A stretch of 64,000 nt of DNA from Salminus brasiliensis (GCF_030463535.1 NC_132878.1:30047761-30111760); one strand, 5' to 3'; shown: positions 10,791 through 21,512, numbered from the stretch's first letter. A program made the numbers and translations. The notes: generated by a model from the letters alone, not told the origin.

Positions 10791-11983
10791 GTTGTAGTCA
10801 GGACTGCTAAAGCAGAGTCAAAACTGAGACTGGAGTGACCGAGAACATTATTATTTTTTTTCATAACAATTGGATACAATTTAAAGTATTTATTACTCAT
10901 TGTACATTCATGATCATGTATTATACATTAAATATTCTAATTATTATAATACTTTATTATTTGAAATATAATCATGTTTTTTTCTAATAATAATAATGAG
11001 TAGAATAAATAATGTTAATAATATTGTGTAAAATATAATGACATTATATATAGCCTAAAATATATTAATATTAATAATTAATAATTATTAATAAATATTA
11101 TTATTTTATAGCATTTGTAAAACTAAGAGAATGTAACTTTTGTGAGCAAATAACTGTGAAGATACTGTGTCCCTTCTTTAAAACGTAATCAGAATTCACC
11201 ACATAAAGTCAACTGAATAATGTTTGTGCAACACAAAATCCAGGCATGGACTCCATGGTAAACCTCTTGTCCTTTTCTAAAGCACTTTGGGTAGGCACTG
11301 ACCACTGAATACAAGAAAACCCCCCACAAGATCTACCTGATCTCTGCTCTGTTGATGATGCTCTGACTCAGTAGTCACACGTCACAATTTGGCCTTTGTC
11401 AAAGTGGCTCAGATTCTTCTCCGAATATAGCCCACCTCTTCACAGATGCCACTGTAGATGAAGACAATCAATGTTTTTCACTTCACATATCAGTGGTGCT
11501 AATGGTATGGGTGACCAGTGTACATATTTAATTAAAAATGCATTTTTAATTAAGTCAGCATAAACCATATATTAAAACAATTTAATGTGGTTGATAGGAG
11601 ATATTTGTAAAGACAGCATAATTGACATTTTTTCATGACCTAAAAGTAAGTGTGACACATTAAATATCACTCATCTTCTGCTATACCAGTGATAGAATAG
11701 TGTGCTATGCTAAATAAATGTCTGCATATCACCTAAACTAATTGTGTCATTTTTGTTCCAGGCTACAAAAATGACAAGTGTAATCATTTCTTTAGGAGCT
11801 CATTGGACAGTACATTGTGTGTTATTTAGAGAATGATGAAGTTAGACTTAGATTTTTTTTATTGATTAGAATGAATTTAGATTAGAATTAGAGTGTAAAA
11901 ACAGTGATGGTGTCAGCAGACCCAACATACTGTGCTGCTTTAGTGTACTTATCATAAATACTTTAGTGTATTTATTTTACTTA
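10791..11983. other. AT-rich non-coding DNA with Tc1 relic
   Basis: 10850-11110 is extremely AT-rich with many ATTAATAAT runs. 11255-11525 is a decayed Tc1-type relic: 'cacaatttggcctttgtcaa' and the end 'ggtatgggtgaccagtgtac' match the minus-strand orientation of the family also seen at 22868 and 24655. No gene is seen. Confidence 0.5.
11255..11525 (-). mobile_element. Tc1-like transposon relic
   Basis: The antisense remnant of the N-terminal transposase region contains 'cacaatttggcctttgtcaa' followed by 'tcaatgtttttcacttcaca' and a terminus-like 'atgggtgaccagtgtacata'. The same segments recur at 23166-23196 and 24700-24742. Highly decayed, with no frame. Confidence 0.6.
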
Positions 11984-12970
11984 TTAAAGAACATTCATCA
12001 GTGCAGAATCTGTTTTGAATATTTGAAGAGTTAAAGTTAGTTTAACACACCTTCTAAACCATGGGTAGAACAAAGCATAAATAACTGGATTGATGGCAGA
12101 ATTAAGATAAACCAACATCAAGACTTTTTGAAAGGACCCTACTTCAACCTCTATTATGTTCCCTAATACAGTATAAATAAAGTATGGAAATAAACAAGCT
12201 AAAAACACAGACACCAAAATCCCGAGGACTTTAGCTGCTTTTCTCTCTGCCTTCATCGAGACTGTTGTGTTTTTTGATGTTTGAGTGCTAATTTGAGCAT
12301 TAAGCTCTCTGATAGCAGTGGCGTGCTTCCTCACAAGAACAAAAACTAGAGCATATAGTATGATTATAACAGAACAGGGGAAAACAAATGTTAACAGGAG
12401 ATCAACCAGAGACCAAACCTCATCCAACACCAAAAAACAGTCTCCAGGACACATTATTAGATTTGCAAAGTGTCCATTGAAATACTGAAGTGCTACATTA
12501 TATACCAGCAATATAAACCAGTTACATAAAACTACAATGCACATTGTGCTCACAGAGACTGCATCAGTGTAAAGAAATGGGTTAGAGAGAGCGAAATGCC
12601 GATCAACAGCAATAAGTGCTACATTAAATATAGATGTGGTTGTGAGAAAATAAGAGATCAGTATATAACACAAACAGTAAACTGCACTGAACATCCAACA
12701 TGATTCAATCATCCATGCTACTGCTGTCGGCATCACAAGGACTCCAACCAAAAAGTCAGATGCAGCCAGAGAGAGGATGAGCATATTAGTTGGAGTGTGG
12801 AGCTGCTTAAAGTGGCAAACAGAGATGATGATTAGTAGATTTCCGCACACTGTTAGAAGAACTACAGCAGCTGCAGATACATACAATAACACATAAACAG
12901 TAGATACAGGTCTCTTGGGACAGGAAAACCTGAGGCATTGGTCTGTTTGGTTAACCTCTGAAAGATTCAT
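11984..12970 (-). CDS. Trace amine-associated receptor, non-classical pocket
   Basis: A 328-residue intronless TAAR. Seen: N-glycosylation sites Asn2 and Asn7; Cys99 (3.25) with ECL2 Cys174; Ser106 at 3.32; an unusual DRH (123-125) in place of DRY; Asp190 at 5.42 before Pro198; Leu260 at 6.48 (sequence CLFP); NPVIY and YPWF near the C-terminus. Asp5.42 without Asp3.32 is the non-classical amine-receptor signature. TM6 to the stop is almost identical to the genes at 9360 and 17543, while TM3-TM5 differ substantially. The promoter module lies about 145 bp upstream. An olfactory amine receptor role is inferred from family; the His in DRH could affect basal activity. Confidence 0.95.
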   Translation of the reverse strand: MNLSEVNQTDQCLRFSCPKRPVSTVYVLLYVSAAAVVLLTVCGNLLIIISVCHFKQLHTPTNMLILSLAASDFLVGVLVMPTAVAWMIESCWMFSAVYCLCYILISYFLTTTSIFNVALIAVDRHFALSNPFLYTDAVSVSTMCIVVLCNWFILLVYNVALQYFNGHFANLIMCPGDCFLVLDEVWSLVDLLLTFVFPCSVIIILYALVFVLVRKHATAIRELNAQISTQTSKNTTVSMKAERKAAKVLGILVSVFLACLFPYFIYTVLGNIIEVEVGSFQKVLMLVYLNSAINPVIYALFYPWFRRCVKLTLTLQIFKTDSALMNVL

Positions 12971-13102
12971 GAATACAGAATTTGAATTGTGCTCAACAAT
13001 TAGAGCAGATCTTGGCTTTGCCTGAGAAAAGAAAAAGTAGATGAAATGATGAGATGATAAGAGTTCAAGTTCATGACCAAAGACATTATGGTTTAAGGCA
13101 GC

Positions 13103-13160
13103 AGATCTGCCTTTTTTATGGTCTCAAATTTGATCCCACCCCTAGTTTGCATGGCAATTA
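13103..13160 (-). promoter_or_regulatory. TAAR core promoter module
   Basis: The minus strand reads ATGCAAAC, CTAGGGGTGGGATCAAATTT, GAGACC, then ATAAAAAAGGCAGATC. The order and spacing match the modules at 1286, 18657 and 21452. The ATGCAAA is an octamer/POU-like site in the place where neighbours have ATTTAAA. Confidence 0.6.
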
Positions 13161-13930
13161 GACATATTATGTCATAGATTGCTGTTTGGGTTGGAAATAA
13201 ACATGTTGTTATTGACCTTGTAAAATATATTTAACCCTGTTGAAAAACTTTTAGAAATGCAATTATTGTAATAGAGCTGTTGTTCAATGCATGTTTAAGT
13301 GATAAAAAATAAGATAAAACTCATCTATCAAAATAGTATATAGTGAACCCATTTTAAAAGTCAGCGATATGTCTGTATTTTAAATTAAATACAGGATTAA
13401 TATACAGAATATTTTTATTGTAGTAAATGTATTATTTAGCCAGCAAATTAAAAGAAAACTGCTCCTCATCCAACCTATTCAGATTATTCAAAATACTGTT
13501 TGGATTTTGAATCATTCTTCTTGCGGATCCAGTATGGGTTGTTTAATTTGGATGATGGTACAGTTTCTAAAAATTCTTAAGTTGACAAAAATCTAGACTT
13601 TGACTTGACTACCATAGAACATTCACTTTTTGTTGTTTAACCCCTCCAGTGTTGTTTTTCTTTGTGCTTAGTATTCATGTCCTGCTTAAAAGTTTCTCCC
13701 AAGCTTCAGTTTGTACTAGACGGCTTCTCTTTGTTTTTATGTCATCCACCCTGTGATGACTGTGGTCACAGTGGTCCCCCCATAATAAATAAAAAGCACT
13801 AGAAAGTCTGTTCATCATGATTGTTTAAAGTATCAACATCTACAAGTTCAGAAACAGAATTATATACAGAATTGGTAAACATGGCAACTTCTTCTCTGAC
13901 ACTAAATAACAATAAAATTACAACCATTTC
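13161..13930. other. Non-coding DNA
   Basis: AT-rich, no gene recognised. 13560-13815 has a different composition and could be an old transposon piece, but I cannot name it. Confidence 0.35.
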
Positions 13931-14246
13931 AAGTCAAGTCAAGTCAAGTGGGTTTATTGTCATTTCAACTACATACAGAGTACACAGTGAAACGAAACAA
14001 CGTTCCTCCAGGACCATGGTGCAACATAGACAGTGCATACAAGACACAAGTGCAACACAAACAAACAAGTGCGGACAGACAACACAGTACAGACAGAGGA
14101 TAATAAATAATGACTGTAGTGTGCAAGTTGTGCAATGTGCGATAAATAGAGTCCAGTGAGGTAGTAAAGTTATCAGTGCAAATGCTTGTGCAAAAAATGC
14201 TTCCCATGTTATCTGGGATAAATGGTTGGAAAGAGAGAGAGAGGGA

Positions 14247-14285
<39 letters not shown>

Positions 14286-14634
14286 TAAGATATCAGTTCA
14301 GGAGTTGAGTTGTGTTGAGGAGTCTGATGGCTTGGGGGAAGAAGCTGTTGCAGAGTCTGGTCGTGTTGGACCGGATGCTGCGGTACCTTCTTCCTGATGG
14401 CAGGAGGGAGAACAGACTGTGTGAAGGGTGGGTGGAGTCATCCACAATGCTGGTTGCTTTGCGGATGCAGCGGGTGGTGTAAATGTCCATGACGGAGGGG
14501 AGAGAGACTCCGATGATCTTCTCAGCTGTCCTCACAATGCGTTGGAGGGATTTGCGGTCAGAGGCTGTGCAGGTCCCAAACCAGGCAGTGATGCAGCTGC
14601 TTAGAAGCCATGTGGAAAAGTTAGGACACCCCAT
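13931..14634 (-). mobile_element. 5'-truncated L2-type LINE, 3' end
   Basis: On the minus strand the frame 14634-14293 encodes the C-terminal end of a non-LTR reverse transcriptase: FGTCTASDRKSLQRIVRTA, then DIYTTRC, HPSHSLFSLLPSGRRYRSI and NSFFPQAIRLLN, a signature of fish L2-type LINEs. The 3' UTR follows and ends in a short tandem tail, four copies of TCAAG on the plus strand (13931-13949), typical of these LINEs. A (GA)n run at about 14235-14281 sits between ORF end and tail. Confidence 0.8.
14235..14281. repeat. (GA)n microsatellite
   Basis: An imperfect GAGAGA/GAGGGA tract lies inside the LINE 3' region. Confidence 0.9.
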
Positions 14635-15163
14635 ATTTTAAATGTGTTTAAACAAATGGACATGTGATCTTTACTTGAACAATATTAGAAGATGGGGGTA
14701 ATATAATTAAACACACTGAACAGAAATCATTTGTAAAATGTAATTCATTAAAATAATGTTCTCCTGTGGGAAAAAAAATAGCACAACCATATTTATTACT
14801 AATTCAAATGCCTAGAATTAGAATTAGGTGCAGCACATTAGCCGAAAATGTTTAGAACATTCTTAGAGAGGGTTTTGAAGGATCCTGTCTTATTTAAACA
14901 ATTTACTTTAAGATTTTTCATTTGGTTTGCTCTTGTTTTTGAAGTGAGTGTTGTTACCATGGTAAGATCCATTAAGCTTCCTGAGGCCTTCAGAAAGAAG
15001 ACTGTATATGCATGAGTTGGGGAAGGGATTTGAAAATATCTCAGAAGGTTCAGTCCAACAGGAGACCTCAAAATGCAGTCTCTCATAATACTAAAACATC
15101 ATCACAGGATCTACAGGTAGTTCTTGCCACAACTGAAGTCAAAGTACAGCATCTACCATCAGA

Positions 15164-15212
<49 letters not shown>

Positions 15213-15548
15213 TTGAGTTCTATGGGAGAAACCCTTTCTGTCAAAAAAAAAAAACAAAAAAAAACAACAACATAATGGCAAGACTAAGATTTTTCAGAAA
15301 ATATAAAGACCAAAATCAGGACATGAAAAAGCCATGGTATGGGCTGCTTTTGTGCAGTAGGGCCTGTAGAGCTCTCCAGCATAGAATCCAACACTTTATT
15401 GTATGAGTGTGCTTCCGGAAAATGTGAGACCATCTGTCTAAACACTAAAGCTGAAATGACACAGTTGAAATAATTCTGCATGGAGGAGTGGGCCAAAGTT
15501 GATATGGGAAGACTGAATCTGGGCTGGGAAGACTGAATCTGCAATAGT
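14635..15548. other. Non-coding DNA with CA microsatellite
   Basis: No gene is seen. An (AC)n tract lies at 15167-15211 and an A-rich stretch at 15243-15275. 15480-15540 contains a displaced 'tgcatggaggagtgggccaa', a piece normally found near the 3' end of Tc1 transposase genes, just before the Tc1 remnant, so the junction is rearranged. Confidence 0.5.
15167..15211. repeat. (AC)n microsatellite
   Basis: About 22 uninterrupted AC units. Confidence 0.95.
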
Positions 15549-16646
15549 GTGAAGAAATCTACTGTGGGAGCAATAATCAGAAAATGGGAGACCTACAAGA
15601 CCACTGCTATTCTCCCTCGATCAGGGGCTCCACGCAAGATCTCAGCCTGTGGGGTCAAAATGATCACAAGAATGGTGAGCAAAAATCCCAGAACCACACG
15701 GGGGGACCTAGTGAATGACCTGCAGAAAGCTGGGACCAACGTTACAAAGGCTACCGTCAGTAACACACTACGCCGCCAGGGACTCAGATTTTGCAGTGCC
15801 AGATGTGTTCCCCTGCTTAAGCCAGTACATATCCGGGCACGTCTGAAGTTTGCTAGAGAGCATTTGGATGTTCCGGAAGAGTATTGGGAGAATGTCTTAT
15901 GGTCAGATGAAACCAAAGTAGAACTGTTTGGTACAAACACAACTCGTTATGTTTGGAGGAGAGTGAATGCTGAGTTGCATCCAAAAAACACCATACCAAC
16001 TGTGAAGCATGGGGGTGGCAACATCATGCTTTGGGGCTGTTTCTCTGCAAAGGGACTAGGACGACTGGTCCGTGTACATGAAAGAATGAATGGGGCCATG
16101 TATTGTGAGATTTTGAGTGCAAACCTCCTTCCATCAGCAAGGGCATTGAAGATGAAACGTGGCTGGGTCTTTCAGCATGACAATGATCCCAAGCACACTG
16201 CCAGGGCAACAAAGGAGTGACTTCGTAAGAAGCATTTCAAGGTCCTAAAGTGGCCTAGCCAGTCTCCAGATCTCAACCCCATAGAAAACCTTTGGAGGGA
16301 GTTGAAAGCCCCAAAACATCACTGCTCTAGAAGAGATCTGCATGGAGGAATGGGCCAACATACCTGCAGCGGTGTGTGCCAACCTTGTGAAGACTTACAG
16401 AAAACGTTTGACCTCTGTCATTGCCAACAAAGGATATATAACAAAGTATTGAGATGAACTTTTGTTATTGACCAAATACATATTTTCCACCATTATTTGC
16501 AAATAAATTATTTAAAAATCAGACAATGTGATTTTTGTCTCTCATAGTTGAGGTCTACCTATGATGTCAATTACAGGCCTCTCTCATCTTTTTAAGTGGG
16601 AAAACTTGCACAATTGGTGACTGACTAAATACATTTTTCCCCAGTG
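15549..16646 (+). mobile_element. Tc1-like transposon, 5' end lost, transposase broken
   Basis: Plus-strand Tc1 transposase: paired-type DNA-binding residues ([13 protein letters not shown]), the catalytic WSDETK (about 15901), [11 protein letters not shown] (about 16012), HDNDPKHTA (about 16180), then a TGA at 16218 in place of the conserved Trp of KEW. Further coding ([11 protein letters not shown]) continues after the stop, with a deletion near 16310 that shifts the frame before the normal ITKY end at about 16449. The right inverted repeat ends at 'ccccagtg' before TA (16646). The left terminus and first residues are missing. It belongs to the same family as 32724-33667. Confidence 0.85.
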
Positions 16647-17542
16647 TATTAATGGGTGCATGTCAGAGTTCAGCCAGTTTAGAGTGGAAGCGGAGAGGAG
16701 GTGTTCTTAAGCCTGATGTTCGTTAGTCTGGCTTTCCTGGACTTTACACTCAAAACTAACAGACAAATAAAAACTTCTGTCTCAGGAAAAGATGAAAAGA
16801 TAACATATGACATTATTTATTTATTTTTGTCATTCTAAAGTTTTACATTAAAAATTGTTCATTCCTTCACTCCAGTGACAGGAGTTGAGAGGGAGCCAGC
16901 TACCAAAAACCCAGCGTTGCAATGCAGCACTGAAACAGAGCAGAAGCAACATTGTGTTCTAGTATACACCTCACTTTGTGTCCTTTAATTTGGAGACACA
17001 GTGGCACTGCTGAGTAATTGGAAAAAACTTATGATAATGATAACGTACTACAGAACATTCAGTGGGGGCAAAAGCCCTCTTAAAACTGTCCTAGCTATGT
17101 CCCTGCTGTGAATCTAGCAAACTCAGCTGCTTGTTTTGTCTCCCAACCCTATTGGCCATAGGAACAATATTTAAAAATATTAAAATGCAGTGTGTTTGAA
17201 TTTAGTTTTGAGGTTCAGTTAATAAAAGTGGAATGTTGATGCTGGCCGATGTTTTAATATTCCTGTCTGTTGCCTTGGGGAGTAGACTGATCAATGATTA
17301 GTGCAAGCACTTATTAGCTATATGTTTTTTTGACTGTTCAGCATTAGCTAATGCTAACAGCTAGTGCAATTCATTTGATGTAATTTTCTAGAAAATTATT
17401 TGTGTTATGCCAGCCTTAAACCAAACTGTTCTGGTACTCCAAAAATGTATCTTAGCCAATCACACTGTAGGGTCGGAACTAACTTTAGTATACAATTTAA
17501 CTATAAATACACATTTTATTCCTTTCAAACATATTTTATTTA
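16647..17542. other. Non-coding DNA
   Basis: No gene, RNA or recognisable repeat is seen between the Tc1 right end and the next TAAR. Confidence 0.4.
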
Positions 17543-18523
17543 TCAAAGAACATTCATCAGTGCAGAATCTGTGTTGAATATTTGAAGAGTTAAAGTTAGT
17601 TTAACACACCTCCTAAACCATGGGTAGAATAAAGCATAAATAACTGGATTGATGGCAGAATTAAGATAAACCAACATCAAGACTTTCTGAAAGGACCCTA
17701 CTTCGATTTCTATTACATTTCCTAATACAGTATAAATAAAGTATGGAAATAAACAAGCTAAAAACACAGACACCAAGATCCCGAGTACTTTAGCTGCTTT
17801 TCTCTCTGACTTCATTGAAACTGTCATGCTTTTGGATGCTTGAGCCCTAGCATGAACATTAAGCTCTCTGATAGCAGTGGCATGTTTCCTCACAAGAACA
17901 AACACTAGAGTATACAAAATGATTATAACAGAACAGGGGAAAACAAATGTTAGCAGGAGATCAACCAGAGACCAAACCTCATCTAACACCAAAAAGCAGT
18001 CTCCAGGACACATTACTCGACTAGCATAATATCCATTTAAGTACTGAAGTGCTATGTTATACAACAGCAATATAAACCAGTCACATAAAACTACAATGCA
18101 CATTGTGCTCACAGAGACTGTATCAGTGTAGAGAAATGGGCTAAAGAGAGCAAAATAGCGATCAATAGCAATAAGTGCTACATTAAACATTGAAATGTTT
18201 GTTAGGAAATAGGAGATCAATACAAAACATACACAGTAAACTGCACTGAACAGCCAACAAGATTCAATCATCCAAGTCAATGATATAGGGATCACAAAGA
18301 CTCCAACCAGAAAATCTGATACTGCTAGAGAGAGGATAAGTATGTTAGTTGGAGTGTGGAGCTGCTTGAAGTGACAGACAGAGATGATGATCAGCAGGTT
18401 TCCACACACTGTTAGCAGAACTACAGCAGCTGCAGATACATACAATAACACATACACTGCAGAAGATACAGATCTCACTGGACAGGAAGACATAAGGCAT
18501 TGACTAGTTTGATTAATCTCCAT
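17543..18523 (-). CDS. Trace amine-associated receptor, non-classical pocket
   Basis: A 326-residue intronless TAAR. Seen: Asn4 glycosylation site; Cys97 (3.25); Ser104 at 3.32; DRY 121-123; Asp188 at 5.42 before Pro196; Leu258 at 6.48 (CLFP); NPVIY and YPWF. The pocket pattern is the non-classical amine type shared with its neighbours. From TM6 onward it is nearly identical to the genes at 9360 and 11984, so it is part of the same conversion or duplication group. A strong TATA-like ATATAAATAG lies about 140 bp upstream of the start, with the conserved module. An olfactory amine receptor in sensory neurons by family; ligand unknown. Confidence 0.95.
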   Translation of the reverse strand: MEINQTSQCLMSSCPVRSVSSAVYVLLYVSAAAVVLLTVCGNLLIIISVCHFKQLHTPTNILILSLAVSDFLVGVFVIPISLTWMIESCWLFSAVYCVCFVLISYFLTNISMFNVALIAIDRYFALFSPFLYTDTVSVSTMCIVVLCDWFILLLYNIALQYLNGYYASRVMCPGDCFLVLDEVWSLVDLLLTFVFPCSVIIILYTLVFVLVRKHATAIRELNVHARAQASKSMTVSMKSERKAAKVLGILVSVFLACLFPYFIYTVLGNVIEIEVGSFQKVLMLVYLNSAINPVIYALFYPWFRRCVKLTLTLQIFNTDSALMNVL

Positions 18524-18656
18524 AACATTGAAGAATTCAGTGTTTTTTGTGCTTTGTACAAAAAAAATAATAAAAAAGATCAGACCTCAACTTTTCATGA
18601 GAAAAAATAGTGGAAAGATGGCAAGAGTTTAATATCATCGTCAGAAGGGTTGAATT

Positions 18657-18710
18657 ATGTCTATTTATATGGTCTTGAAACTGATCACTCCCCCCTAGTT
18701 TAAATGACAG
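18657..18710 (-). promoter_or_regulatory. TAAR core promoter module with TATA box
   Basis: The minus strand reads CATTTAAACTAGGGGGGAG, TGATCAGTTTCAAGACC, then ATATAAATAG. This is the clearest example of the module shared by the five left-hand TAARs. Confidence 0.65.
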
Positions 18711-19276
18711 GTGTGCCCATTTTAGACACACGTCTGTTGGAACACAAGTGTTACAGTGAGAAGTCTAAAATGATTGTAATTTTGAAAGTATTTTTACATT
18801 ACACAAAAAATTATTTTTTGGTCTACTTGCACTTTTTTTATTGTAAAATAAAATAGAAGTAGTTGAAATAGAAATAGCATGATGAGCTTGGCAGACCAGC
18901 TTGGTCAAATTGGTCATGCTGGTGGATCAGCTAAACCATGAAATTTAGCACACATTAAATTTGAACAACCCAGTTTAAGTGTTTAGGGTTTAATGCAAAT
19001 TTTCTTGATGTAAATATGTTACTACATCCTCTACTGTAAATCAATTTTAATATGACAATTGCAATAAGTGTGTCTCAACAGAAGATATGCCTTCACACAT
19101 AGGCAGTGGGTCTCTGCGGTTTCAACTCTGGGCTATTGATGACAGAGTTGTGGGTTCAATACCCGGGCTCGGGAAGTTGCCACTGTTGGGCCCTTGAGCA
19201 AGGCCCTTAACCCTCTCTGCTCCCTGGGCACTGGAGTTGGCTGCCCACTGTGTATGTGTGCTTACCTGCCCTAATT

Positions 19277-19312
<36 letters not shown>

Positions 19313-20326
19313 CACTACCACAGGGTCAAATGTGAAGGACATTTTATTTCAAATAATGGCTGGCTGCCTGTCTAGTAACAGCAAGTTACTGTACTGCAGT
19401 GGTCACCCTTGCATTTCCACAGAATTATACTGTCAGGTTCTTTTTGGCAGTTTTATGAAAATACTTTATTTTTTATGATATTTGTTGAGTAAGTGATATT
19501 TGAAGTTTCAGTTCAAGACACTAAATGTTGACTCAATTATTTTAATTTGTTGAACAAAGCTCTTTATTAATTCATTAATTTATGTTATGTTATGTTGAGT
19601 TTTTAGGTTAGGTTTGTGAGTTTACAGTATATTAAACCTTTGTCATTAATTGGCCTCACACTGAAATGGATGTAAGTGCATTAATGGTTTAATTAAGCAG
19701 ACAGGGAATCATATAAAAAAGAGGTTGGAACATAGCAAAGTGGCTCAAACTGTCAAACAAACTACAAATTCCTTGACTCAGAATCTTTGAGGGTATTAAA
19801 AAAATGGTATGTTGTTACAATGTAATACCTTTAGACATTATTATAATTTCTACTATAATGCTGAACTATTAAGTCTTACTTGTTAAAAAAATAAATACAT
19901 TCTTTGGGGAACCTTATTCAAGGATTGCAAAGAATGGTTTTCCCCAAAAAGCTTCCCCCATAATTCTAAACTTACACAACATCTGAAGCTTAATAATAAG
20001 ATTAAATTAGTGACTAGCCTTTTTAAAAACATTCAGTTTGACTTTAAATTTCTACTTGCTACAGCATGTACTCTTGTACATTCATTGTTGTTAGGAATCA
20101 CAACAGATCCTTAACTCTTGATTTTTGACAACTAACATGAAAAGGTTAAACTGTTCTTATAACAAGTATTTCTTTTGTGAAATTCTAGATATTAATTACA
20201 TAAAATGTGGACCAAATGTGGACTAAAGACCACTTTAACTTTAATTGTAAATAAATGCTTTTAAAGATCTGGGTGCGAGTTATTTTTTCTTCTTAGACAG
20301 CATCAATGGACAACTTTCACCTGCAC
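18711..20326. other. Non-coding DNA with MITE fragment and SINE
   Basis: 18880-18945 holds a fragment rich in 'gaccagcttggtc' palindromes like the element at 37016. A SINE occupies 19101-19351. The remainder is AT-rich without recognisable genes. Confidence 0.5.
19101..19351 (+). repeat. tRNA-derived SINE with GT microsatellite
   Basis: The tRNA-like head includes a B-box-like 'gggttcaatacccgggctc', then the body 'gccactgttgggcccttgag' and 'ttggctgcccactgtgtatg', a (GT)n run at 19282-19310 and the tail 'ttcactaccacagggtcaaa'. The same family lies in reverse at 37190-37412 and, truncated, at 45501-45630. Confidence 0.8.
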
Positions 20327-21331
20327 TCAGCTGTTTATTCTCAGCACATTTACAAAAGAGCAATCTGTGTGCAGTACTTTGCAACTCAAGATCATTTTTG
20401 TACAGTTCTGGAACCATGAATAAAACAAGGCATAGATTACAGGATTTATGGACGAATTCAGATAAAAGAGAATTAAAACGTTATTTACCAGAAGGTGAGA
20501 TGAATCAGTTGTGATTGTATAAGTCATTAAACTGCAGGCATAGTATGGAACTAAACATATCAGAAACACAATAACCAAAATGCCAAGAACCTTGGCAGCT
20601 TTTCTCTCAGCTCTCATTGATTCGGAGTGGACTTTGGACATGTCTTTCATAGTATGATTTAGTTCTCTAATAGCATTTGCATGTCTCCTAGCAATGACAA
20701 ACACCTGTACATATAGAACTACCATCAGAGTGCATGGAACAATGACTACAAAAAACAGGTCAATTATTGAGTCTGTTTCACCAAGAGAATAGAGGCATTC
20801 TCCAGGACACATGACTAAATCAGTGAAATTTCCAGATACATAAAACATGGCAAAGTTGTATAACAAGGCAAAGAACCATGCCAGTAATATCACTGTGTGA
20901 ATGACTGTTGATGTAATGTCCTGTGAGTAGAGAAAAGGGTGGCTTAGAGCAACATAACGATCCAGAGCAATGAGAGCAACACTGCCCACAGAGATACTGG
21001 TTAACTGAAAACTGACTAAATTAAACAGGACGCAGAAAATGTGCCCAAAAAGCCAACAAGATTCAATTAGCCATATAAAATGGAACGGCATCACAAACAG
21101 CCCAACCAGAAAGTCTGATACTGCCAGAGAGAGAATAAGCATGTTGGTTGGTGTGTGGAGCTGCTTGAAGTGACAAACAGAGATGATGACAAGCAGGTTT
21201 CCACACACTGTTAGCAGAATAACAGCTGATGCACACACACATAGTAACACATACACAGCAGTAGGTACAGATCTCTCTGGACAGGAAAACTGCAGGCAGC
21301 GTTCAGTTTGGTTAAGCTCTGTTGCATTCAT
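20327..21331 (-). CDS. Trace amine-associated receptor, non-classical pocket, divergent member
   Basis: A 334-residue intronless TAAR, the most divergent of the five left-hand genes. Seen: Asn2 and Asn7 glycosylation sites; Cys100 (3.25) and ECL2 Cys175; Ser107 at 3.32; DRY 124-126; Asp191 at 5.42 before Pro199; Leu260 at 6.48 (CLVP); NPVIY; the hallmark ends YSWF instead of YPWF. The C-terminus is longer and differs from the shared tail of its neighbours, so it lies outside the homogenised group. A TATA-like TATAAATGCC is about 130 bp upstream. Predicted olfactory amine receptor using the TM5 Asp; ligand unknown. Confidence 0.94.
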   Translation of the reverse strand: MNATELNQTERCLQFSCPERSVPTAVYVLLCVCASAVILLTVCGNLLVIISVCHFKQLHTPTNMLILSLAVSDFLVGLFVMPFHFIWLIESCWLFGHIFCVLFNLVSFQLTSISVGSVALIALDRYVALSHPFLYSQDITSTVIHTVILLAWFFALLYNFAMFYVSGNFTDLVMCPGECLYSLGETDSIIDLFFVVIVPCTLMVVLYVQVFVIARRHANAIRELNHTMKDMSKVHSESMRAERKAAKVLGILVIVFLICLVPYYACSLMTYTITTDSSHLLVNNVLILFYLNSSINPVIYALFYSWFQNCTKMILSCKVLHTDCSFVNVLRINS

Positions 21332-21451
21332 TGGTCCAACACAATTATAAACACAAAGGTTTTAAACGGTGCTGTTCTTGTTTGTGTAAGGTTTCCTGTG
21401 TGACAGCACAAAAGATATTTCCCAACCAGTAACACTTTCATTACCACCCAT

Positions 21452-21512
21452 AATGGCATTTATACATTTTAGACCTTTACTCCACCCACCCACAATTTGG
21501 ATCCTACCCCTT
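21452..21512 (-). promoter_or_regulatory. TAAR core promoter module with TATA box
   Basis: The minus strand reads AGGGGTAGGATCCAAATTG, a GTGGG-rich spacer, AAAGGTCT, then TGTATAAATGCC. It is the diverged form of the module at 13103 and 18657. Confidence 0.5.

Noticed and set aside
13931-13949. Short direct repeats (TCAAG x4) as a CRISPR-like or regulatory array
   Set aside because: This is the tandem tail of an L2-type LINE. No CRISPR arrays are expected or seen in this vertebrate DNA.
14176-14397. Plus-strand frame with Glu-Arg repeats
   Set aside because: It reads the (GA)n tract within the LINE 3' region; the LINE coding strand is minus.
19101-19200. Possible tRNA gene
   Set aside because: B-box-like sequence is present, but the cloverleaf is not intact and the body continues into a SINE; the same holds at 35385 and 45501.
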